DNA of 64,000 nucleotides from Polyangiaceae bacterium. GTDB taxonomy: Bacteria > Myxococcota_A > Polyangia > Polyangiales > Polyangiaceae. The stretch is taken from the NCBI GenBank assembly GCA_041389725.1, contig JAWKRG010000003.1:62001-126000 (forward strand), written 5' to 3'. The notes beneath the pieces were generated by a model that was not told the DNA's origin, did no database searches, and saw only the letters and a program-made list of their open reading frames with translations. Every line of letters starts with the position of its first letter. Within the stretch, counting starts at the first letter, position 1. The position numbers were made by a program, and so were the translations under genes. Shown piece by piece: positions 44,609 through 53,879 of this stretch.

Positions 44609-47491
44609 ATGACGGACACGAACGGTTCCCCGCGACGGCGCGGCCTCGCGCGAAGGCTCGAACTGGGCGTGAAGAACAGCTTGGAGCTGATGCGCCTCGG
44701 GCGTCTGACCGAGCGCGAAGCTGCCGCCTACGACGTGGTGCATCGGGACGCGGCGTACCAGCTTCGCCGCTACCGCCCCGCAATCGACGCGAGGGCGGAT
44801 CGCCCAGCGCTACTCTTGGTGCCACCGTTGATGCTCACTGCGGAGATCTACGATCTGGCGCCGGAGCTATCGGCCGTGAACTTCCTGCTCGAGCGCGGTA
44901 TCGACGCCTGGGTCGTGGACTTCGGCGCGCCCGAGCAAGTCGAGCACGGCATGACGCGTACCCTCGACGACCACGTGCGCGCGGTGGTCGATGCCGTACG
45001 CAGGGTCCGCGCGCATACCAGTCGCGACGTGCATCTGGCCGGCTACTCTCAGGGCGGCATGTTTGCCTATCAGGCCGGAGCCATCGTCGGGTCAGAGGGT
45101 CTAGCAAGCATCGTCACCTTTGGCAGCCCTGTGGACATCCACAAGTCGCTGCCCAACGTCAGCACGAACCTCACAGCCCGGCTGATTCGCGGCCTTCGTC
45201 CGCTGGTGGAGCCACCCTTGCGCCGCATCGAAGGATTGCCCGGCATCATCACCAGCACTGGCTTCAAGTTGCTGTCGCCGAAGAAGGAGCTGGAGCAGCT
45301 CGTGGACTTCGTCAAGAACCTCCACGATCGCAGTGCCTTGGCCAAGCGCGAGACGCGTCGACGCTTCCTCAACGGGGAAGGCTTCGTCGCCTGGCCAGGG
45401 CCGGCGCTGCTCAAGTTCATCGACGAGTTCATCGTCCATAACCGCATGATGAGCGGCGGCTTCGTGATCGACGGTCGCACCGTGACTCTCGAAGACATCC
45501 GCTGCCCCGTGCTTTGCTTCGTTGGCACGCGGGACGAGATGGCGCGGCCTGCAGCCGTTCGCGCCATCAAGCGCGTCACCTCCGCGGAGGTGTTCGAGGC
45601 CCGCATCCCTGCCGGGCACTTCGGACTCGTGGTTGGCTCCACGGCGCTGCGGGAGTCCTGGCCTACCGTCGTGGAGTGGCTGAAGTGGCGCGAGGGTGCG
45701 GGCAACATGCCGCGACTCTTGCTGCCTCCCACTCGGGAAGCGATGGGCGAGTCGACGGAGATCGAGGACACCGCCTTCGACGACCCGCTCGAGTTCGATC
45801 TGTTCACCGACGCAATGCGCGGAGGCTTCGAGCAGCTGTGGAACGAACTCGGCGACCGCTTCGAGAGCTGGGGCGACTCCCTGGATGCGCTGCGCTATCA
45901 GCTACCGCGCTTGATGCGACTGCACCGCCTGGAAGACGGCACGCTAATCAGCCTCGCTCGCAGCCTGTCGCGCCAAGCGGAGCGCATCGGTGACCGCACC
46001 TTCTTTCTTTGGAAGGGGCGCGCCTTTTCCTACGCGGACGCCAACCGACGCGTGGATGCGATCGTGCGCGGGCTGCATCACGCCGGCGTGCTCCCGCGCC
46101 AGACCGTGGCCGTGGTGATGCACGCACGACCGAGCTTTCTGTCGCTCGTGACTGCAATCAACCGCCTGGGTGCCGTCGTGGCGCTGGTCCGACCGGACTT
46201 GGCCGCTGCCGATCTGCGCGCTGCGCTCGATGCGGCAAAGCCGAGCAGCATCATTGCGGACCCGGAAAGCGCCGGAGCAGTGCGCGCGGCCACTCAGTGT
46301 CCGGTGTGGGTGCTCGGCGGCGGCGGACCGAACCGCGCCGTACCCGCGGGGACTCGAGACTTGGAGAGCGTGGATCCGGAGGCCGTCCAACTCCCCGAGT
46401 CGTTGACGCTGAACGCCGGCCTCGCCGAGGACACGGCCTTCTTGTTCGTCACCGCGGGGCACGGTTTGCCCCCGCGAGTAGCGCGCATCAGTAACCGACG
46501 CTGGGCGATCAGTGCTTGGGGTGCCGCCGCGGCAGCGACGCTCACGCAAAACGACACCGTGTACTCGGCCTTGCCGCTGCATCATCCGTCAGGCTTGCTG
46601 GTCTCGGTCAGTAGCGCGCTGGTATCTGGAACTCGACTCGCGCTCGCAACGCACTTCGATGCAGGCACGTTCTGGCGCGAAGTGCGTCGCTACGGCGCGA
46701 CCGTGACCTTCTACGCTGGCGACATGATGCAGGAGCTACTTGGCGCACCCGAGAGCGGGGAAGAAAAGCGCAGTCCATTGCGCTTGATGGCGGGCAGCGC
46801 CATGCGCAAAGCGCATCAGAAACGCATCAAGGCCCGCTTCGGCATCGACGTGATGGAGCTCTACGCATCCACCGAGTGTCCCCTCGTGCTCGCCAATGCG
46901 TCGGGCAAGAAGCTTGGCGCCCTCGGTCGCCCACTGCCCGGAAGCCTGCAGCCTTTGCTGCTCGAGTGGGACTTCGACAAGGAAGACTTCGCGCGAACGG
47001 CCATTGGTTCGGCGCGCTTGGCAAAGCCCGGGAGCCCTGGCTTGTTGCTGGCGCGCGTGGACAAGCTCGAGACCCTGCGCGGTCCCCGAGTGCTTCGCAG
47101 TGTGATCGAGCCGAACGACGCATGGTTCGTCACCGGCGACATGCTGCGTCAGGACACCGATGGCGACTACTGGTTCGTCGAGCGCGCCAGTGAAGTGATC
47201 CACACCGCGAACGGCCTGGTCTACCCGCGTGAGGTCGAAGACGCTTTGTATGCGCTACCCGAGGTGGCCGGAGCCGCCGTGTACGAGCCGGACGAGGGCG
47301 ACGCGAGTCTCGTGGCGACGGTGGTTCTGGAAGGGTCGGGCACCAGCGAGGACTCCCTGCGTCGTCGGCTGTCCGAGGTGCTGCCGGCGCACGCCGTGCC
47401 CGCCGTGTTTCGTTTCGTCGACGCCCTGCCCATGACGGATGGATATCGCCCGATCAAGCCGCTGCTGCGCGCGCAGGGCAGCACGCGCTGA
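44609..47491 (+). CDS. PhaC-like alpha/beta hydrolase fused to a degenerate acyl-CoA-synthetase-like domain
   Basis: A 960-residue two-domain protein. Residues about 1-370 resemble PHA-synthase-type hydrolases: LLLVPPLMLTAEIYDL, GIDAWVVDFGAPE, and the nucleophile GYSQGG with Ser147 (PhaC enzymes have Cys here). Acid CFVGTRDEM and His in AGHFGLV complete a triad. Residues about 450-960 are adenylate-forming: YASTECP, TGDMLRQDTDGDYWFV, VIHTANGLVYPREVEDALY, and a late Lys in YRPIKPLLR. The usual P-loop TSGSTG-PK is degenerate (FVTAGHGLPPRVA), so ATP use is uncertain. An olefin OleBC fusion was considered and rejected. Start is ATG 44609. Confidence 0.78.
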   Translation: MTDTNGSPRRRGLARRLELGVKNSLELMRLGRLTEREAAAYDVVHRDAAYQLRRYRPAIDARADRPALLLVPPLMLTAEIYDLAPELSAVNFLLERGIDAWVVDFGAPEQVEHGMTRTLDDHVRAVVDAVRRVRAHTSRDVHLAGYSQGGMFAYQAGAIVGSEGLASIVTFGSPVDIHKSLPNVSTNLTARLIRGLRPLVEPPLRRIEGLPGIITSTGFKLLSPKKELEQLVDFVKNLHDRSALAKRETRRRFLNGEGFVAWPGPALLKFIDEFIVHNRMMSGGFVIDGRTVTLEDIRCPVLCFVGTRDEMARPAAVRAIKRVTSAEVFEARIPAGHFGLVVGSTALRESWPTVVEWLKWREGAGNMPRLLLPPTREAMGESTEIEDTAFDDPLEFDLFTDAMRGGFEQLWNELGDRFESWGDSLDALRYQLPRLMRLHRLEDGTLISLARSLSRQAERIGDRTFFLWKGRAFSYADANRRVDAIVRGLHHAGVLPRQTVAVVMHARPSFLSLVTAINRLGAVVALVRPDLAAADLRAALDAAKPSSIIADPESAGAVRAATQCPVWVLGGGGPNRAVPAGTRDLESVDPEAVQLPESLTLNAGLAEDTAFLFVTAGHGLPPRVARISNRRWAISAWGAAAAATLTQNDTVYSALPLHHPSGLLVSVSSALVSGTRLALATHFDAGTFWREVRRYGATVTFYAGDMMQELLGAPESGEEKRSPLRLMAGSAMRKAHQKRIKARFGIDVMELYASTECPLVLANASGKKLGALGRPLPGSLQPLLLEWDFDKEDFARTAIGSARLAKPGSPGLLLARVDKLETLRGPRVLRSVIEPNDAWFVTGDMLRQDTDGDYWFVERASEVIHTANGLVYPREVEDALYALPEVAGAAVYEPDEGDASLVATVVLEGSGTSEDSLRRRLSEVLPAHAVPAVFRFVDALPMTDGYRPIKPLLRAQGSTR

Positions 47492-47510
47492 AGCGTCGCT
47501 TCGCGCGCCG

Positions 47511-49187
47511 TCACGACTCGGCAGACCCGCGCGCCATCTGGCCGGGCAGAAAACCGTGACTGAGCTCGCGATCGCCGGGCCGCGAGCGCTCGCCACCGGG
47601 CGCGTAGCTCTGAATCACTGCTACCAACTCTTCCCGCGCTCGCGCATCGGCGGCACTGCGGGCTGCACCCGGAGCTGCAACTGTTTCCAGATGCAGCGTG
47701 CGCGTCGGGAAAGCGAAGGCCACCCCCAACGCCTCGGCGAGTCCCAAGATCTCCAGGTACACGTTGTGTCGCTGGCGCAGTTCGTCGGACCAGGTCTCGA
47801 CGTCGAAGAAGAAGTAGAGCATGACGTCCAAGCTGGAAGCTCCGAAGCCGGACATGTGTACTTCGTACTTGTCCTTCCAGGTGTGCGGGTTCGCTGCGAT
47901 GATCGCGCGCACTCCCTCGACGAAAGCCTGCATCTGCTCGGCGCTCGTGTCGTAGGTCAGATTGAGCGTGACGAAGGTGCGCCGGTAGCGTCGCGCTCCG
48001 TAGTTGTCGATTTTCGCTTCCATGAAGCGGGCATTGGGGATCGTGATCACCGAGTCGTAGAAGGTGCGGATGCGAGTGGAGCGGAAGCCGACCTCCTCCA
48101 CGATGCCTTCTGCTCCGTCGACCACCACCCAGTCGCCGATCTGGAACGGGCGATCGACGAAGATGGTCACGCTACCGAACACGTTGGCGATCGTGTCCTT
48201 CGCAGCCAAAGCAAAGGCCAGCCCACCAATGCCGAGGCCCGCCAAAAGTGACCCCACGTTGACGTTCAAGTTCTGCAACAAGAACAGCGCACCCGCCACG
48301 ACGACGAAGACTTTCAATGACTTGCGCAAGAGGGGAACGAGTTGGTCATCTAGTTTGGTATCGGTCGCGGCCGCACGCTCCGCCATACGCATGGCGATGA
48401 CGTCCACCACCCGGTAGGCGGCCCAAACAACGCTGATCACCACCAAGGTGCGAACCGCAACGCTCATCACCGTCGCTGCGCCTATTGGCAGTCCAAGCTC
48501 CGGGTAACTGACGCGAATGACGCCTGCCATCACCAGTGTCGCGCCAGGAGAAGCAAAGACGTCGACTGCGTAGGTGCCCCACGACTCCCCCGTCTTTTCC
48601 ACGATGCTGCGAATGCGGCGACCCACCAGGAGCTGTATCAGTCGACGCAGCACCAAGCCGGCGATGAACGCCACCAGCAGCGCCAAGTACTGCCAAATCT
48701 CGACGCCGAGCACTCTGCCACGCAGCCCCTCAGGCATGTGGTTGTCGACCAGCCGGCTGATTGCCCCAAGTGAACTGTCATACAGTTCGTCTGCTCGGTC
48801 CAAAGACGCCCGAGTCCAGAGCCAACGCTCACCCCGTTTGACGAGCACCAGTTCCGGAAGGTCAGCGTGCGGCGTGACGATGGCAGCGCCCGTCCTCGGA
48901 TCCGTGTGGTTCGGATCCTCGCTGATAGCGTCCATCACCACGTACAGCGCGCGCGCGTCGTAGACGGCCTTGATGTGACGCGCAGAGGCTTGCAGCGCGT
49001 CACGATCGCGGCCCGCGTCCTCGAAACACTGCGACGCCAGCACGAGATCTCGATGCCCGGGCTGCTGGTAGTGAAACACCGAGTCGGCAGCGCCACGCGG
49101 ATTGGCGCAGGGATCCGCTGCTTGCGCTGTGGCGACGGCGGACCATCCGCCCAAGATGGCCATGACGATGATGATTCGGAACGGCAC
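47511..49187 (-). CDS. MscS-family mechanosensitive channel with periplasmic domain
   Basis: A 558-residue membrane protein. It has a signal peptide, then a ~130-residue soluble periplasmic domain with two Cys (ADPCANP, ASQCFED). Membrane helices follow (LALLVAFIAGLVLRRLIQLL and more). The channel-forming TM3 pattern is GSLLAGLGIGGLAFALAAKDTIANVFGS, followed by the beta domain FVDRPFQIGDWVVVDG with EGIVEEVGFRSTRIRTF. It probably releases solutes in osmotic downshock. It converges with the hydrolase-synthetase gene. Confidence 0.9.
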   Translation of the reverse strand: MPFRIIIVMAILGGWSAVATAQAADPCANPRGAADSVFHYQQPGHRDLVLASQCFEDAGRDRDALQASARHIKAVYDARALYVVMDAISEDPNHTDPRTGAAIVTPHADLPELVLVKRGERWLWTRASLDRADELYDSSLGAISRLVDNHMPEGLRGRVLGVEIWQYLALLVAFIAGLVLRRLIQLLVGRRIRSIVEKTGESWGTYAVDVFASPGATLVMAGVIRVSYPELGLPIGAATVMSVAVRTLVVISVVWAAYRVVDVIAMRMAERAAATDTKLDDQLVPLLRKSLKVFVVVAGALFLLQNLNVNVGSLLAGLGIGGLAFALAAKDTIANVFGSVTIFVDRPFQIGDWVVVDGAEGIVEEVGFRSTRIRTFYDSVITIPNARFMEAKIDNYGARRYRRTFVTLNLTYDTSAEQMQAFVEGVRAIIAANPHTWKDKYEVHMSGFGASSLDVMLYFFFDVETWSDELRQRHNVYLEILGLAEALGVAFAFPTRTLHLETVAAPGAARSAADARAREELVAVIQSYAPGGERSRPGDRELSHGFLPGQMARGSAES

Positions 49188-49324
49188 TTCGTTTCCTTCC
49201 GCGAAGGTGTTGCTCGCGCGGAGGTAACAAGGCTGTCGCCGCCTGGAAAGGCCCCCCCTCCGGTCTGCTCACTTTTGGTCCCCGTTGGGAGGCGTCTCGG
49301 CTGCTGGGTGGTTCGAGCGTTGCT

Positions 49325-51892
49325 TCAGGCCCAACCACGGATTTCGCGGGTGACGCGATCCACGTCGGGAATGCTCAGCGTCTCCAGCCCCTTGGCGTAG
49401 GCGATGGGGACGTCCAAAGCGCCGATCCGCAGCGGCGCGCGCTCCAGTGCGCCGTGGGCCGCCGCCGCGATGCGCGCCACCACTTCGGCGCCGAATCCTC
49501 CTCGCAGTGGGCTCTCTTCCAAGGTCACCAAGCGCCGTGTCTTCTCGACCGACTCGAGGATGGTTCGCGCATCCAGAGGCGCGACCGTACACGGATCGAC
49601 GACCTCGACGTCGATGCCCACCTTGCTCAATGCTTCGGCAGCTTCGAGAGCCACCTGCACCATGTAGGAGAGCGCCACGAGCGTCACGTCCCCACCCCTT
49701 CTCACGATCCGCGCGCGGCCGAGCGCTGCGACCTCCTCCGCTTCCGGCACAGCGCCCTCGGCCAAGTAGAGCATCTTGTGCTCGAAGAAGAGCACGGGGT
49801 TGTCGGATCGAATCGCCGCCTTGAGCAGCGCACGACAGTCCCGCGGCGTGCCCGGGGACGCGACGATTAGTCCCGGCACGTTCATGAACGTGGCCTCGAG
49901 ACATTGCGAGTGTTGCGCCGCCATGCCCAGCCCCGCACCGCTGGGTGTGCGCACGACCAAGGGCACGCGGTACTGCCCACCCGACATGTACCGGAGCTTC
50001 GCGGCTTGGTTGACCAACGGATCGGCGCACACGGTCAGAAAGTCCGAGAACAAGATCTCCGCCACAGGTCGCAGTCCGCTCATAGCGGCACCGACCGCAC
50101 CACCCACTATCGCGTTCTCACTGATCGGCGTGTCACGCACGCGCCGCCGCCCGAAAAGCTCGACCAAACCTTTGGTGACTGCGAAGTACCCCCCCAGCGC
50201 CACGTCTTCACCAAGCAGCAGCACTGCGTCGTCGCGCTCCATCTCCTCGCGCAGCGCCAGGTTGATCGCTTCGGAAGCTGTCATCCGCCGCTCACCGGCG
50301 TCCTCCGTCATCGGCGCTGGCTTCGGCTCCGCCGAGTACACGTGGGACAGCGCTGCCTCGGGCGCGGGATCTGGCGACTCCTCAGCAAAGGTGACGGCCG
50401 CGTCGACCACTTGCTGCGCCTCGGTCTCCAGCTGCCGCGCTCCGTGCGGCGAAAGCGCTCCTTCGTCGATGAGTTCGGCTTCGTACGCGGCGCAGGGGTC
50501 GCGTTCCTTCCAAGCCGCGAGCTCTGCCGCAGTGCGGTAGGGTGTCGCGTCCCCCTCCATATGGCCGCGCCAACGATAGGTAGTGCATTCCAGCAGCGCG
50601 GGCCCCTCGCCCATGCGCGCCCGCTCGCTCAGTTCTCGCGCTGCGGTCGCGACGGCCTCCACGTCGTTGCCGTCAACGCGGCGCCCCTCGATGCCGTAGG
50701 CCGCGGCACGAGTGCTCAGCTCGTCGATGTTGGTCGAGCCGCGCACCGGCGTGAACTCACCGTAGCCGTTGTTCTCGATCACGAACAGGACGGGCAGACG
50801 CCAGGTCGAAGCCAGATTCAGCGCCTCGTGGAACATGCCTTGATTGGTGGCGCCGTCGCCCAGGAACGCCACTGCGACGCGATGCTCACCGCGCTGCTGA
50901 AACGACAGCGCCGCGCCCGCCGCCAAGATCGGCGAGGCGCCCACGATTCCGTTGGCCCCAATCGCACCTACGCTCGCATCGGTGACGTGCATGCTGCCGC
51001 CCTTGCCGCTGCAGAGTCCTGTAGCCTTTCCGAAGATCTCCGCCATCATGCGACTGGCCGGCGCCCCCTTTGCCAGCATGTGACCATGCCCACGGTGGGT
51101 CGTAGCGATGACGTCGTCGCGCCGCAGCGCGAAGCACACTCCTACGGCCGTCGCCTCTTGTCCGGTGCTGAGGTGAATGGCTGCAGTGGGCAGGGAGCCC
51201 GCTTCCCACTGTCGCGCGAGAGTTTCCTCGAAGCATCGAATCAGGCGCATGCGACGCAACATCTCGCGTCGTACCTCCGCTAGTTCTGCGGGCACCGAAC
51301 TGCTCTCGTCGTGTGTCGCCGCTGGCTCGTCGTGGCGAGGCAAAGGTAGATCCTCGACGAGCAGATCGTAGTTCATGCGCCGCCCACGAAGGCGCATGCG
51401 CAGATCCTGGAACAGCGAGTCCTCACCCACGCGGCGGAGCAGGCCGCGCAGATCCTTGACCAGGCGCGAGGAGTGGGGCGCCGACCGTTCATGCCGATCC
51501 TCCAGCCCCATGTCGTTGAGCACTTGCGGATACATGCCGAAAGCAGGGCGAATTGCCGGCAGCAGCTTCAGTGCACGCGCGACGTCGCCTCGCGCACGGA
51601 CGCGCCCGGTCGCGATCGCGCGCGCGGGATTGAGACGGCCTGACCAAAACTCGTGCGCGGTGTCCGTGGTCTGGATCATCTCCACGTCTGCTGGATCATT
51701 GCGTGAAGTGGAGAACTCCGGCGGCGCAGCGTGAAAGTCGAAGGTCAACGTGGAGTCGAGATCTGGGTAGCGGAAGCGCACGACCATGTCGGTTGCGCGC
51801 AGGGGCGCGGCTACCGTCGGGGCGTCCATCAAGCGCTCGAACAGCCGAGCCATCACGGACTCAAACTGCTCTCGATCCTTGAAAGTCGACAT
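49325..51892 (-). CDS. SCP2-E1alpha-E1beta fused 2-oxoacid dehydrogenase
   Basis: An 855-residue triple fusion. Residues about 1-130 resemble an SCP2 sterol-carrier domain (YPDLDSTLTFDFH, ISTSR-type strands, LNPARAIATGRVRARGD). Residues about 205-500 are the alpha subunit of an E1 2-oxoacid dehydrogenase, with TPP motif GDG at 345-347 through NN at 374-375. Residues about 537-855 are the beta subunit (ISENAIVGGAVGAAMSG, LFFEHKMLYL). The closest activity class is the acetoin/branched-chain/pyruvate E1. Fusion of the two subunits is known in some bacteria; the lipid-carrier domain is unusual. No E2 or E3 gene is adjacent. It is 3 bases after the radical SAM gene and under TetR control. Confidence 0.85.
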   Translation of the reverse strand: MSTFKDREQFESVMARLFERLMDAPTVAAPLRATDMVVRFRYPDLDSTLTFDFHAAPPEFSTSRNDPADVEMIQTTDTAHEFWSGRLNPARAIATGRVRARGDVARALKLLPAIRPAFGMYPQVLNDMGLEDRHERSAPHSSRLVKDLRGLLRRVGEDSLFQDLRMRLRGRRMNYDLLVEDLPLPRHDEPAATHDESSSVPAELAEVRREMLRRMRLIRCFEETLARQWEAGSLPTAAIHLSTGQEATAVGVCFALRRDDVIATTHRGHGHMLAKGAPASRMMAEIFGKATGLCSGKGGSMHVTDASVGAIGANGIVGASPILAAGAALSFQQRGEHRVAVAFLGDGATNQGMFHEALNLASTWRLPVLFVIENNGYGEFTPVRGSTNIDELSTRAAAYGIEGRRVDGNDVEAVATAARELSERARMGEGPALLECTTYRWRGHMEGDATPYRTAAELAAWKERDPCAAYEAELIDEGALSPHGARQLETEAQQVVDAAVTFAEESPDPAPEAALSHVYSAEPKPAPMTEDAGERRMTASEAINLALREEMERDDAVLLLGEDVALGGYFAVTKGLVELFGRRRVRDTPISENAIVGGAVGAAMSGLRPVAEILFSDFLTVCADPLVNQAAKLRYMSGGQYRVPLVVRTPSGAGLGMAAQHSQCLEATFMNVPGLIVASPGTPRDCRALLKAAIRSDNPVLFFEHKMLYLAEGAVPEAEEVAALGRARIVRRGGDVTLVALSYMVQVALEAAEALSKVGIDVEVVDPCTVAPLDARTILESVEKTRRLVTLEESPLRGGFGAEVVARIAAAAHGALERAPLRIGALDVPIAYAKGLETLSIPDVDRVTREIRGWA

Positions 51893-51895
51893 GCG

Positions 51896-52960
51896 TCACC
51901 CCACCAGTGGCAGTCGTTTCGAGCTGGGCGACTTGCCCAGCATGGTCCAGGACCTCACGGGCTCCAGGTTGCCCGAACAGACCTCGGAGATCTCCACGCG
52001 GTGAATGGAGACGCACTTGTGACAGCCCTCTCCCGCCTTGCCCGCCAGTTCCGCCAGGCGCGGGCGCTTCAGCAGCTCGGGTAGTCGCGCCTGCTTCAAG
52101 CTGCCGATCGGTCGCGTGCCCCAGTGCATGCAGTCCACTACGTCGCCGTTGGCCTCGATGGGCAGCATGAACTTCGGCCAGTGGCAGTGGTACTGAGGGG
52201 GCCCGGCCGCCATCATGCGCATGTGGGTGTGGGAGTTCATGATCGGAAACCCCTTGCGCTTCAGGGCCTGCAGCGTGGCAAAGGCGACGGCAAGCTGCGA
52301 TTGGCTGGGAGCGTAGGCATCCAGACGCGGGTCGACCTTGTCCGTCGCCGCTTCTTCTCGCAGACCATTGAATATCCCCAGCACGCCCAGCTCGGCCATG
52401 AGCTTCGCAAGCTGCTCCAGCGTCTCCGGCTCTACGTTGTCTTTCTGCAGGGTGCAGATGAAGAGGATGGTCTTGTCGGGCGCGCGCGAACGAAGGGCAC
52501 GCGTCGCGCCGACGATCTTGGCGAACAGGCCCGGGATCTTGCGCAGCTCGTCGTGCTTGTCCGAGGGATGATCCAAGGAAATGCACACGCGATCCGCCCA
52601 GCGAACTACGGCATCGAGCTTGCGCTCCAGAAGGAATCCGTTCGTGATCAGATTCGTGATCAGCCCGAGGTCGTGGGCATGCTGCACCACGCGCTCGAAA
52701 TCCGGGTGCAGCAGGGGTTCACCACCCCACAAACTCAATCCCAAGAAACCCGAATCGCGCGCGTCTGAGTAGAGCCGTAGGATGTCCTCCGTCGGCAGTT
52801 GTTGCCGCGGGTCGTAGAACTCCGGACTCCACGCGCAAAAGCCGCAGCGCGCGTTGCAGCGCGCCGTCAAAGCGTGAACCAAGTAGAGCGGGTGCTTCCA
52901 ACGGAAGCGAGCGCCGAGCAAGCTGCGAGTCGCTTCAATGGCTGTGACGGGACTTGTCAT
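51896..52960 (-). CDS. Radical SAM protein with SPASM-like Cys tail
   Basis: A 354-residue protein with CNARCGFC (Cys35, Cys39, Cys42) binding the 4Fe-4S cluster, then LSLWGGEPLLHPDF and ITNGFLL of the radical SAM core. Near the end, GEGCHKCVSIHRVEISEVC gives extra Cys residues for an auxiliary cluster. The reaction is unknown. It starts 34 bases after the TetR gene and ends 3 bases before the E1 fusion, so all three form one operon. Confidence 0.85.
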   Translation of the reverse strand: MTSPVTAIEATRSLLGARFRWKHPLYLVHALTARCNARCGFCAWSPEFYDPRQQLPTEDILRLYSDARDSGFLGLSLWGGEPLLHPDFERVVQHAHDLGLITNLITNGFLLERKLDAVVRWADRVCISLDHPSDKHDELRKIPGLFAKIVGATRALRSRAPDKTILFICTLQKDNVEPETLEQLAKLMAELGVLGIFNGLREEAATDKVDPRLDAYAPSQSQLAVAFATLQALKRKGFPIMNSHTHMRMMAAGPPQYHCHWPKFMLPIEANGDVVDCMHWGTRPIGSLKQARLPELLKRPRLAELAGKAGEGCHKCVSIHRVEISEVCSGNLEPVRSWTMLGKSPSSKRLPLVG

Positions 52961-52994
52961 TGTGTCGTCCTTTCGATCGAGCGGGCCACGAGGG

Positions 52995-53807
52995 TCATGG
53001 CGTCGTCCTCTCGATCATGCTGGCGAGTTCGACGACGTGTCGCCGTCGAGCCGCAAGTCGCTCTGGATCCAGCGGGTCAGCGCCGAGAAAAGCACCGAGC
53101 ACCGGTTCGTAGATGAAGTAGCCCGAGATCGCACCGAACACGCTCACCGCGTACTGCGCCGCAACCTCGCGTGCGGGAAAGTACTGCTCCAACAATCCGC
53201 GTAGCGCTCCCACGAGTTCCTCCGCACTCGCGCGCGCTTCGTCGCTCTCGTCCAGCATGCGGCGCAACAAGAGCCGCTGCAGCTCTCGTTCCTCTACCAG
53301 GAAGTCGAAGTAGGCGCCCGCAAGTCGCGCCGTGACCCCGCCGCGCGCGTCACCCTGATGCGTATTGACACCGCTGCGCGTGTCGTCGTGGTGGAGGCGC
53401 GGCGTGACGACATCGTCGGCTGCGACGACGGCGCGCGTGGTGACTCCATCGTCGGCTCCCACGGCAGCGCGCGTGCTGACTCCATCGTCGGCTCCCATGG
53501 CGGCGCGCGTGCTGACTCCATCGTCGGCTCCCATGGCGGCGCGCGGCGGGTCGGCTGCTACGGCTGCGGCCAGGCGCTCGAGCAGCCGCCCCTGCGCCTC
53601 ACTCACGACGCTGCGATACAGCCCGCGCTTGCCACCGAAGTAGTAGTTCACCATCGCCGCGGTCACGCCTGCGCGCTGGGCCAGGGTCCTCACGGAGGCG
53701 GCGCCGAAGCCGTGCTGCGCGAACTCGCGCCGCGCCGACGCCAGGATCCGAGTCCGGACCTCGCCGCCCTCTGCGCTTTCCCCTGAAATTTCTGCCGTAG
53801 CAGCCAT
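52995..53807 (-). CDS. TetR-family regulator with repeat insertion
   Basis: A 270-residue repressor. The N-terminal helix-turn-helix is clear: TRILASARREFAQHGFGAASVRTLAQRAGVTAAMVNYYFGGKRGLYR (about residues 18-65, split here only for reading). Between the DNA-binding and ligand domains lies a repeat of four 12-residue units (89-136). The C-terminal part is a TetR ligand/dimer domain. It probably represses its own operon through the palindromes at its start codon. The inducer is unknown, but a lipid or acyl ligand would suit the SCP2-containing operon. Confidence 0.85.
   Translation of the reverse strand: MAATAEISGESAEGGEVRTRILASARREFAQHGFGAASVRTLAQRAGVTAAMVNYYFGGKRGLYRSVVSEAQGRLLERLAAAVAADPPRAAMGADDGVSTRAAMGADDGVSTRAAVGADDGVTTRAVVAADDVVTPRLHHDDTRSGVNTHQGDARGGVTARLAGAYFDFLVEERELQRLLLRRMLDESDEARASAEELVGALRGLLEQYFPAREVAAQYAVSVFGAISGYFIYEPVLGAFLGADPLDPERLAARRRHVVELASMIERTTP
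53400..53543 (-). repeat. 36-bp coding minisatellite inside the TetR gene
   Basis: Four imperfect copies of a unit that encodes RAAMGADDGVST (aa 89-136 of the regulator). The first two are almost identical, and the last one is the most diverged. In-frame length change would alter the linker between the DNA-binding and ligand domains. Confidence 0.8.
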
Positions 53808-53835
53808 TAAACGCTCGTTTAAAACACTTGTTTAA
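53807..53835. promoter_or_regulatory. Double TetR operator candidate at the regulator start
   Basis: TTAAACG-CT-CGTTTAA (53807-53822) is a perfect 7-bp-arm dyad. It overlaps a second, less perfect one (TTAAAACA...TGTTTAA, ending at 53835). The first includes the start-codon T of the regulator, so binding would block its transcription or translation. Such TTAAAC/GTTTAA dyads are typical TetR-family operators. Confidence 0.65.
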
Positions 53836-53879
53836 TCCCTGAGAGGCGGCCTGTCAAGCAGGTGCTAGCCTGCGGGGCC

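Noticed and set aside
44609..47491. OleBC olefin-biosynthesis fusion
   Set aside because: The hydrolase nucleophile is Ser in GYSQGG with PhaC-type surroundings, not the Asp of OleB, and no OleA or OleD gene is near.
49904..51283. 459-residue plus-strand open frame
   Set aside because: Antisense to the E1 fusion with clear TPP motifs.
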